From Alphaproteobacteria bacterium (GTDB lineage Bacteria > Pseudomonadota > Alphaproteobacteria > Caulobacterales > Maricaulaceae), in contig JAJRSJ010000009.1 in NCBI GenBank assembly GCA_024278855.1, forward strand, positions 1 through 64,000: a stretch of DNA of 64,000 bases, written 5' to 3'. The notes below the pieces were generated by a model, which saw only the letters and a program-made list of their open reading frames with translations, did no database searches and was not told the origin of the DNA. Below are positions 47,891-54,477 of this stretch, piece by piece (within the stretch, counting starts at the first letter, position 1; each line of letters begins with the position of its first letter). Made by a program: the position numbers and the translations under genes.

Positions 47891-48426
47891 GATCCGCCCT
47901 CCACGGCACCGCTCGGCAAGTCCTTGACAGCCCTGGTGCGGGCCAATGTTTGCGCCATGGCATCTTTGTTATTTTTGCCCCCCCGCGACGTGGTCATAAA
48001 ACTGGCTTGTGACGTGGCCACCGGATCATCAACATCGCCGTCATGGGCAATGGCCCTGACAAAAGCGATATGGCGGGTGGTTTTATAGGCATGGGCTTCG
48101 GCAATAATGGTTTTGCCCGGCTTGCCGGCCCGCATATAGTCGATGCGTAAATCAAGAGTGGCGACGGGCAATGTGTCTTTAAAAGATGCCACCGCCGCCA
48201 AGCCGCTAGCCTGATCCAAAAGGGCGGTCAAGACGCCGCCGTGCAAAACCTTGGTGTCGGTATTTCCGACCAGTCTTTCGGCGTAGGGCAGGCTCAATGT
48301 GGCCCGGCTCAGATCTATGGCGACAAATTGTATGCCCAGAAATTTGGCATGGGGTGTGCCTTCCACAAACATTGGGGCTAAATCCCAAAGTCGTTTTAAC
48401 CGCACCGCCTTATCTTGTTCGTCCAT
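47887..48426 (-). CDS. PaaI-type hotdog thioesterase, first of a pair
   Basis: This 179-residue protein has the same fold and motifs as its neighbour: NTDKVLHGGVLTALLDQASG-type sequence (TKVLHGGVLTALLDQ) and DLRIDYMRAGKPGKTIIAEA. It overlaps the second copy by 4 bp. The pair probably arose by duplication. The acyl-CoA substrate is unknown; fatty-acid or phenylacetate-type thioesters are typical for the family. Confidence 0.82.
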   Translation of the reverse strand: MDEQDKAVRLKRLWDLAPMFVEGTPHAKFLGIQFVAIDLSRATLSLPYAERLVGNTDTKVLHGGVLTALLDQASGLAAVASFKDTLPVATLDLRIDYMRAGKPGKTIIAEAHAYKTTRHIAFVRAIAHDGDVDDPVATSQASFMTTSRGGKNNKDAMAQTLARTRAVKDLPSGAVEGGS

Positions 48427-48556
48427 GATTTCGTCCTCGTTTTGGCCACCATAATGAGGCCAATTTAATTTACTACAAGATAAACTTTAGCCCGCCTGCT
48501 AATATCCGGCTAAATTTCGGCTAAAGTATTGTTACGGTTCCCCAACACGTTTTTCT

Positions 48557-48582
48557 ATACTTGGTGTAGACCCCCCAAGTAT
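48557..48582. promoter_or_regulatory. Short palindrome upstream of the twin-TM gene
   Basis: ATACTTGG (48557-48564) and CCAAGTAT (48575-48582) form a perfect 8-bp inverted repeat about 35 bases before the gene start. It could be an operator or a leader hairpin; no known regulator site is recognised. Confidence 0.35.
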
Positions 48583-48616
48583 AAACCCTTATATACGTCC
48601 ACAAAAGGACTGGATT

Positions 48617-48820
48617 ATGATTATCAATATATTGATTGCGTTGGCGTTATTGACCGTGTTTATGACACTGATTTTAGGGGCGCTTAATATGCGCAACACC
48701 GACAAGGCGTCGCGGCGGCGCTCCAACAAATTAATGCGCCTCAGGGTGGGCGCTCAGTTTGTGGCCGTGGTGTTGTTGTTTGCCATGATTTATCTAAAGT
48801 CCAAATCACGCGGCGGTTAG
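48617..48820 (+). CDS. Twin transmembrane (HIG1-like) protein
   Basis: This 67-residue protein has two membrane helices (INILIALALLTVFMTLILGA and VGAQFVAVVLLFAMIYL) joined by a basic loop (NTDKASRRRSNKLMRLR). The loop pattern matches the HIG1/twin-TM proteins found before the adenosyltransferase gene in many Alphaproteobacteria; HIG1 proteins assist respiratory complexes. Its TAG stop is directly followed by the GTG start of the next gene, suggesting coupled translation. Confidence 0.8.
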   Translation: MIINILIALALLTVFMTLILGALNMRNTDKASRRRSNKLMRLRVGAQFVAVVLLFAMIYLKSKSRGG

Positions 48821-49384
48821 GTGGTAAAGCTCAACAAAATCTATACCCGCACAGGTGATGACGGCTCTACCGGATTATCGGACGGAACCCGCACCAATAA
48901 GGATTGCTTTCGGGTCAAGGCTTACGGCGAGGTCGACGAGGCTAATTCGGCCATAGGCGTAGCGCGGCTGTATGTGGATAATATTGAACTGGATCGCAGT
49001 TTGGCGCGCATTCAAAATGATTTGTTTGATCTGGGCGCAGATTTGTCTACGCCGATTATGGACGGTAGCAGCAAGGCTTTGCGCGTGGTGCAGGGCCAAA
49101 TCGACAGGCTGGAGCAAGAACTCGACTTGCTCAACGCCAACCTCGCCCCCCTAAAAACATTCGTCCTGCCCGGCGGTAGCGAGCCCGCCGCCTATCTGCA
49201 TCTGGCCCGCGCCATAACCAGACGATCTGAGCGCGAAATTGTCGCAATGATGGGCGAAGAGGAGATAAATCCCCTAGCCCTAAAATACACAAACCGCCTG
49301 TCCGACTACCTGTTCGTCGCCGCAAGATGGTGTAATGCACAAGGCAAGACGGATGTAAAGTGGGTGCCGGGAAAAGAAAGATAG
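48821..49384 (+). CDS. Cob(I)yrinic acid a,c-diamide adenosyltransferase (PduO/ATR type)
   Basis: This 187-residue enzyme adds the 5'-deoxyadenosyl group of ATP to cob(I)alamin to make adenosylcobalamin. The ATP-binding N-terminus YTRTGDDGSTGLSDGTRTNK and the conserved YGEVDEANSAIG and RAITRRSEREIV-type motif identify the family. Start is GTG immediately after the previous stop. In related genomes etfB and etfA usually follow directly (recalled synteny). Here about 2.8 kb of repeats and a BlaI/BlaR1-like pair intervene. Confidence 0.9.
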   Translation: MVKLNKIYTRTGDDGSTGLSDGTRTNKDCFRVKAYGEVDEANSAIGVARLYVDNIELDRSLARIQNDLFDLGADLSTPIMDGSSKALRVVQGQIDRLEQELDLLNANLAPLKTFVLPGGSEPAAYLHLARAITRRSEREIVAMMGEEEINPLALKYTNRLSDYLFVAARWCNAQGKTDVKWVPGKER

Positions 49385-49399
49385 GCCGGGGAGCGTTAG

Positions 49400-49566
49400 C
49401 TAGGGAGCCTCTGAATAACTCGGGTTGAATTTTCCCTGAGATGAAAATTTCAGATTTTTGTTTGGAAATTGAGAGAATAGCCAGGCTATTGTCGATATTT
49501 TCACGCAAAAAGCTGGATTTTTCAGCCAGGGAAAAACAGCTCATGAGTTATTCAGAGGCTCCCTAG
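49400..49566. mobile_element. MITE-like element with perfect 22-bp inverted repeats
   Basis: Arms at 49400-49421 and 49545-49566 are perfectly complementary; the core reads GGAGCCTCTGAATAACTC. The outer four bases on both sides are CTAG, which fits an IS5-type 4-bp target duplication, giving a 159-bp element at 49404-49562. It contains no coding capacity. Such non-autonomous elements are moved in trans by a full-length transposase, none of which is seen in this window. Confidence 0.75.
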
Positions 49567-49585
49567 GTGTTTAACATTTAGAGGG

Positions 49586-49911
49586 TGTACTTACACAATC
49601 TCCTTCCCTCATTTTTCATCACCGCTGTCCGGCTTAGATTTCATGGTGTGGTTTATGTATTTGGTTCGAGTTTTGATGTTTTGCACGAAACCCAACCCCT
49701 CCCGCTCCCCCCTGTGCATACAGGGGTCTATCGCAGGGTTCTCGGTTCAAACACAAGGCCCTGCTATAGATACCTGCATGCGCAGGCATGAGCGAGTTTT
49801 TAGGTGTGAGTTTAAGTGTTTAATTCTCAAAGATTTTGCACAAAGACCAAGTGTAAACCTAAACCGGGTATCAGTGATTTTTTATGGGAGGGAGGAGATT
49901 GTGTGAGTACA
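49586..49911. repeat. 326-bp inverted-repeat element enclosing a REP pair
   Basis: An arm at 49586-49610 is complementary to 49888-49911 with one gap and one mismatch (core AGATTGTGT). Inside lies a compound REP-type repeat at 49701-49796. No gene is present. Together with the MITE it fills the gap between the adenosyltransferase and the BlaR1-like gene; 49912-49997 holds nothing else. Confidence 0.6.
49701..49796 (+). repeat. REP/BIME-like repeat, copy 1 (copy 2 inverted at 53878-53972)
   Basis: Two imperfect palindromes, one around CCCCTGTGCATACAGGGG and one around CCTGCATGCGCAGG, bound about 40 bases of spacer. Copy 2 near etfA has the same palindromes and flanks in the opposite orientation but a different spacer. 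This is the layout of bacterial interspersed mosaic elements. Confidence 0.7.
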
Positions 49912-49997
49912 AACAAACACCAAAACGGGTGCGCAGATTTCTATGAACACCCGTTTGGTTTGGCATTGGGTCAAAATGCCTCTTTGTTTTTTGTCGC

Positions 49998-51581
49998 CTA
50001 TTCTTCAGCTTCCAAAGCCTCTTGAGCTTCGGCGAGCGCCTTGCGGGCCTTGTCCAATTTGCGGCGGGTTTTTGCGCTTAGCTCTTTTTCGCGGGTAATA
50101 CTCTTCTCTGCTTGTTCGAGCAGGCGCTTTGCCGCACCGACCATCATAGAGGCTTGTGCGCCGCCGCCGCTAAGGCCGCCAGTCATATGCAAAATATCGG
50201 TGTCCCTATTAACGATATTACCATCTGCGTCTTTTGCCAAACGCACGACAACAATTGTTGATTGGGCAGCATCACCATCCTCCATGTGTATTAGATCACT
50301 GTTCATTAAAAATCTCGTGTTTTCCCCGCTAGCTTTGTCGCCGAGAGCCATAAATAAACGCACTTGGTCACGTCCACTCATCCCCTCCGTTATTTTAATT
50401 TCCGAAGCATCAAACACTGTTTTATTGCCGTGCTCATCAATGCTGTAGGCGGTGGTCACGCCGTCTTCTACGGTGATTTCTATATGTTTAGCGGTCTCTA
50501 CGCCGTCTACGTTTTCAACCCATTTCATAACTTTTTTGGTTTTAGTTTTAGTTTTGTCGGTTTCTATTGCCGGAGGTTGCGGTGTCTCTGGCCCGGCAGC
50601 AATTGTCACCGGGGCGGTCAGGGTGAACGCCGTAACAAGCAATGCGCCTGCGCCGATGCGTGACAGGATTGTCGAATTGGTTTTGGATGTTTTTAAAGTC
50701 ATTAGTCTCTCCTTCAAGGGATGGTAAATGGTCAGGCAAAGCGGGCTTGTTTGCTGTGCCTGAGCCTTTAGGTTGGTGGTTAGTTTTGCGCTATGGATTA
50801 AGGTGGCCGCATAATTTCGTTTTGTACGCATGCCCCCGCCTATCACATTCAGCACATAGGCATCGCAGGCGGCTTCTTGGTCAATCCGGAATTTTGCCGC
50901 CGCCACATGCACGAGCGGGTTGGGCCAGTTGAGGGCGCGAAACACCAACGCCCCGAACGCCGTCCATAAATCCCGGCGCTTGATATGGGCCAGTTCATGC
51001 ATAAGCGCGAAATGTTGTTGGCGGTCATTGAAATCTTCTTCAAAATTTTGCGGCAAAACAATAACGGGTCTGAACATGCCCGTAACAAGCGGCCCGGTAT
51101 TGGTCGCCGCAAGCCTTATGTCCGGCATTGATATATTGAGCGTCCGGCAAATTTCAGCGGCCTGAACTTGTACGGATTTCGGTGCCGCAACACTGGTCTC
51201 GCCTATAAATTTAAGAAATTTTCGTTGGCGGATTATCTGGGCCGCGAGCCATATTATGGCCACAGCTATCCAGACAACAAGCACCGGGGTTTGCCAGTTA
51301 ATTTGTGCGGCGGCAGGACTGTAAACGACGGCTTCAAACTGTATTGGCACAACGGCATCATTGGGCAACTTAGGCGCAGACGCCAGCCAGCTCGGCAGAT
51401 TTACCGTGAGCGGCATTTCGGGAAGTGCGAGCCGAATTAGCGGCAATACCCACAGCCAATAGGCGGCCCGCGCCCCAAATTTTCTGGTAAATGGTCGCCG
51501 CACAACTAGTACTAGCAAGATAAGCAAGCTGACGGAAATGCCTGTATGTATGGCCCAGTTTAAGATGGTCTCAACGCTCAT
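49998..51581 (-). CDS. BlaR1/MecR1-like M56 membrane metalloprotease
   Basis: This 527-residue protein has four N-terminal membrane helices and a cytoplasmic zinc protease domain with FALMHELAHIKRRDLW and the downstream Glu in RIDQEAACDAYVL. One more membrane segment (GAGALLVTAFTLTAPVTIAAG) follows. Instead of a beta-lactam-binding domain it ends with about 180 residues of mixed beta sequence and a Lys/Glu/Ala coiled coil (AKTRRKLDKARKALAEAQEA). It should cleave or inactivate the partner repressor on sensing an envelope signal; the signal is unknown. It overlaps the repressor gene by 11 bp. Confidence 0.85.
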   Translation of the reverse strand: MSVETILNWAIHTGISVSLLILLVLVVRRPFTRKFGARAAYWLWVLPLIRLALPEMPLTVNLPSWLASAPKLPNDAVVPIQFEAVVYSPAAAQINWQTPVLVVWIAVAIIWLAAQIIRQRKFLKFIGETSVAAPKSVQVQAAEICRTLNISMPDIRLAATNTGPLVTGMFRPVIVLPQNFEEDFNDRQQHFALMHELAHIKRRDLWTAFGALVFRALNWPNPLVHVAAAKFRIDQEAACDAYVLNVIGGGMRTKRNYAATLIHSAKLTTNLKAQAQQTSPLCLTIYHPLKERLMTLKTSKTNSTILSRIGAGALLVTAFTLTAPVTIAAGPETPQPPAIETDKTKTKTKKVMKWVENVDGVETAKHIEITVEDGVTTAYSIDEHGNKTVFDASEIKITEGMSGRDQVRLFMALGDKASGENTRFLMNSDLIHMEDGDAAQSTIVVVRLAKDADGNIVNRDTDILHMTGGLSGGGAQASMMVGAAKRLLEQAEKSITREKELSAKTRRKLDKARKALAEAQEALEAEE

Positions 51582-51963
51582 TATTAAGCCCCTCTCTCTT
51601 CAGGTCAGACAACAGTTTTTCCAAATCGGCTATGTCTTCGTCGGAAAGCCCGCGCCCCTCGGCCAAATGGGCCACCAAGGGCGTAGCGCGCCCGCCAAAC
51701 AAACGGTCGGATAATGTCCGCGCCGCCTTGCGGGCATAAATCTCGCGGCTGATCAGAGGCGCATATAAAAACCGCCGACCGTCCTTTGTTGTAGAGAGCG
51801 CATTTTTATCTACCAGTCGCGACAACAGGGTTTTGACGGTTTTGATATTCCACCTCTTTTGCGCCGCAAGTTTCCTAGCAATGTCACTGGCGGGCTGCGG
51901 GCTTTGCATCCACAACACTTCCATAACACTTAATTCGGCTTGTGAGATTTTTTTCATAGCCAT
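51571..51963 (-). CDS. BlaI/MecI/CopY-family repressor
   Basis: This 130-residue winged-helix repressor has the family N-terminus ISQAELSVMEVLWMQSPQPA and the recognition helix NIKTVKTLLSRLVDKNALST. The proteolysis-prone dimerisation helices follow. It is encoded first in a two-gene unit with the M56 protease and should repress its own promoter. Two near-identical 16-bp repeats containing TACA/TGTA half-sites lie 12 bases upstream of its start. Confidence 0.88.
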   Translation of the reverse strand: MAMKKISQAELSVMEVLWMQSPQPASDIARKLAAQKRWNIKTVKTLLSRLVDKNALSTTKDGRRFLYAPLISREIYARKAARTLSDRLFGGRATPLVAHLAEGRGLSDEDIADLEKLLSDLKREGLNNER

Positions 51964-51974
51964 ACCGCCCTTTG

Positions 51975-52013
51975 ATTACAAGTGTAGTCATATTGTGATT
52001 ACGAGTGTAGTCA
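51975..52013. promoter_or_regulatory. Paired BlaI/MecI-type operator sites
   Basis: ATTACAAGTGTAGTCA (51975-51990) and ATTACGAGTGTAGTCA (51998-52013) differ by one base and start 23 bases apart, about two DNA turns. Each contains the TACA-N2-TGTA dyad used by BlaI/MecI repressors (TACAAGTGTA; TACGAGTGTA). They lie between the divergent repressor gene and etfB, so etfB could also be affected. Confidence 0.75.
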
Positions 52014-52163
52014 ACAACAAAATCAGGAAAATTTCATTACAAACTGGAAAGGGGAATATTGCCACACCAATAATTTAGGCGTCAATTTCTAACACTGCTT
52101 GCGTACCCGCCCAAAATATTCCATATGAACAAAATTGAATAACCTAAGTGCGGAGAGCCCTTT

Positions 52164-52910
52164 ATGAAAGTCCTTGTTCCTGTCAAGCGCGTGCTTGATT
52201 TTAATGTTAAAGTGCGGGTCAAATCCGACCAGTCCGGTGTTGATCTGGCCAATGTCAAAATGTCCATGAACCCGTTTGACGAAATTTCCGTCGAAGAGGC
52301 CGTGCGCATGCAAGAGGCCGGTACAGCAACAGAAACCATCGCCGTTTCCATCGGGCCAGAAAAGTGCGCCGAAACCATCCGCACATCTTTGGCTATGGGT
52401 ATTGACCGGGGTATTCATGTCAAAACCGACGCTGAAGTCGAGCCTCTGGCCGTAGCAAAAATCCTGAAAGCCATTGTCGAGGAAGAAAAACCCGAACTTG
52501 TTTTGCTGGGTAAGCAAGCCATTGATGATGACAGCAACCAGACCGGACAAATGTTGGCCGCGCTTCTCGGTTGGCCGCAAGCTACATTTGCCAATTCTAT
52601 CACCAAGGACGGGGATAGCTTGACGGTTGGCCGCGAAGTTGACGGCGGTATCCAGACAATTAAAGTCTCCCTGCCCGCCGTGGTTACGGTTGATTTGCGC
52701 TTGAACGAGCCGCGTTATGCGTCCCTGCCCAATATCATGAAAGCCAAACGCAAACCCATCGACGCCAAGACGCCGGACGATTACGGCGTTGATATTTCGC
52801 CGCGCCTGACCACGCTGAAAGTCGCCGAGCCTGCGGGCCGCACGGCAGGGGTCAAGGTTGCGGACGCCGCCGAACTTGTCTCCAAGCTTAAAGAAGAAGG
52901 AGTGATCTAA
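52164..52910 (+). CDS. etfB: Electron transfer flavoprotein beta subunit
   Basis: This 248-residue AMP-binding subunit carries electrons from acyl-CoA and other dehydrogenases to the quinone pool with EtfA. It begins [19 protein letters not shown] and has [13 protein letters not shown] and the ETF-beta signature [23 protein letters not shown]. Its stop overlaps the etfA start by one base. It appears intact. Confidence 0.95.
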   Translation: MKVLVPVKRVLDFNVKVRVKSDQSGVDLANVKMSMNPFDEISVEEAVRMQEAGTATETIAVSIGPEKCAETIRTSLAMGIDRGIHVKTDAEVEPLAVAKILKAIVEEEKPELVLLGKQAIDDDSNQTGQMLAALLGWPQATFANSITKDGDSLTVGREVDGGIQTIKVSLPAVVTVDLRLNEPRYASLPNIMKAKRKPIDAKTPDDYGVDISPRLTTLKVAEPAGRTAGVKVADAAELVSKLKEEGVI

Positions 52911-53851
52911 TGGCCATTTTAGTTATTGCCGAACACGACAACGAAAACCTCAAGGACGCCACCCACAAAACCGTTACGGCGGCTACGGCTATGGGTGGTG
53001 ACATAGATATTTTGGTCGCAGGCAAAGGCGTCAAGGACGTCGCTGCCCAGGCCGCCAAAATCGCCGGCGTGCGCAAAGTGCTGGCCTGTGATCATGTCTC
53101 GCTCAAACGCCAACTTGCCGAAGCCATGCAAGAGGTCGTCGTGCCTTTAATGGACGGCTATGACGCCGTGTTGGCACCTGACACCACGACAGGTAAAAAC
53201 TTTATGCCAAGGATAGCTGCCGCGCTAGACGTCATGCAAATTTCTTCAATCTCCGGTGTGGAATCTGCTGATACGTTCGTGCGACCAATCTATGCGGGCA
53301 ATGCTATGGCGACGGTTAAATCATCTGATACCAAAAAAGTTATAACAGTACGCCCGACCGCTTTTGCGCCTGCGGCTGAAGGTGGTTCTGCATCCGTCGA
53401 AACCATCGCAGACCCGGCCACACCAACAACATCGGAATTTGTCTCAGAAGAACTTTCAAAATCTGATCGCCCCGAGCTAACCGCCGCCAAGATCGTCATT
53501 TCGGGTGGGCGCGGCATGGGGTCAGGTGAAAACTTCGCCATCATCGAAAAGGTCGCAGACCAACTCGGTGCCGCCGTCGGTGCATCACGCGCCGCCGTCG
53601 ATGCGGGCTATGTGCCCAATGACTACTAGGTCGGCCAAACAGGTAAAGTCGTGGCACCAGAGCTATATATCGCCGTAGGTATCAGCGGCGCCATCCAGCA
53701 TCTAGCCGGTATGAAAGACAGCAAAGTCATAGTCGCCATCAACAAAGACGAAGACGCGCCGATATTCCAAATCGCAGATTATGGTTGGGTCGCAGATTTG
53801 TTTAATGCGGTTCCGGAGCTTGAAGCGGAGTTGGCCAAGGCGGGGTATTAG
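52910..53851 (+). pseudogene. etfA: Electron transfer flavoprotein alpha subunit, interrupted by an in-frame TAG
   Basis: The frame from 52910 encodes normal EtfA through LVIS-type FAD-domain start (KIVISGGRGMGSGENFAIIE) to GASRAAVDAGYVPNDY. It then meets TAG at 53627-53629 (codon 240) and continues in the same frame with [20 protein letters not shown] to a terminal TAG at 53849-53851. The residue at the internal TAG is normally Gln (PND-aromatic-QVGQTG), so one C-to-T change of CAG explains it. The truncated product would lose most of the FAD-binding domain. Alternatives are nonsense suppression or an error in the sequence. Confidence 0.92.
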
Positions 53852-53877
53852 TGAGAAGCCAGAAACCACCCTCTCTT

Positions 53878-53972
53878 CTCGCTCATGCCTGCGCATGCAG
53901 GTATCCATCGCCGGATTTACGGATATTCCCGAAGGTTCAGAACTGGGCCCCTGTATGCACAGGGGTGAGCGG
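53878..53972 (-). repeat. REP/BIME-like repeat, copy 2
   Basis: This is the inverted counterpart of 49701-49796. The ends (CTCGCTCATGCCTGCGCATG and CCCCTGTATGCACAGGGG) match while the middle differs. It sits 27 bases after the etfA stop. Confidence 0.7.
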
Positions 53973-54031
53973 GATGTGGGGAATGATTTTGAACCTAAAT
54001 TATAGTAAAAGTGTTCGGCTCAACCGCGGCC

Positions 54032-54457
54032 TCACATTTTTCCATCAGCCCGTAGAATCCCCTGGAAACTCAGCTTCCGTTTGGGGCTAACACCCGCGAG
54101 CACCAAAAGCCCGGCTAATATGCCCAAGTTTTTGATGTGGTTTTGTAATTCGTGAGCGGCTTCCACTCCGGTGAAATTCCAAAAATCATGCATGGTCACA
54201 TTGATGAGCAATATATACAGCACAAATCCCAAAGATGTCAGGTGCACATAGCGGCCGCTTGCCAAGAACACCGCGCCAATGGTTTGGGAAATCCCGGCCA
54301 TATACAACAGCGGCAAAGCATAGGGGAGACCGTGGTGCTGCATCATTTCCAACTGGCTCGCAGGGGCCAATAATTTGGCAAGGCCGGGCACGAAAAAATA
54401 TAGTGCCAACAATAACCGGCCAATGGTGATGTAGGCTTTTGATGATGCGCTCGCCAT
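54032..54457 (-). CDS. DoxX-family membrane protein
   Basis: This 141-residue, four-helix membrane protein has the DoxX pattern (LLLALYFFVPGLAKLLAPAS, LPYALPLLYMAGISQTIGAV). DoxX proteins are loosely linked to respiratory or redox functions but their role is unclear. It lies downstream of the prolyl oligopeptidase gene on the same strand, 20 bases from its stop. It is convergent with etfA. Confidence 0.8.
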   Translation of the reverse strand: MASASSKAYITIGRLLLALYFFVPGLAKLLAPASQLEMMQHHGLPYALPLLYMAGISQTIGAVFLASGRYVHLTSLGFVLYILLINVTMHDFWNFTGVEAAHELQNHIKNLGILAGLLVLAGVSPKRKLSFQGILRADGKM

Positions 54458-54477
54458 ATCAGACTACCCTCCTCAGA

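Noticed and set aside
48818-48823. Readthrough fusion of the twin-TM protein with the adenosyltransferase
   Set aside because: The stop is followed directly by a GTG start of a normal-length enzyme, which is ordinary coupling.
49643-49906. Open frame with DTCMRRHER-type peptide
   Set aside because: It is translated REP repeat, also seen near 53702-53908; no ribosome-binding site or homology.
49998-51963. Beta-lactam resistance regulator BlaR1/BlaI
   Set aside because: The protease has no penicillin-binding sensor domain and no beta-lactamase gene is nearby.
9451-53851. Genome-wide recoding of TAG as Gln
   Set aside because: TAG is the natural stop of many intact genes here, including truA, secD, the adenosyltransferase and the terminal stop of etfA itself.
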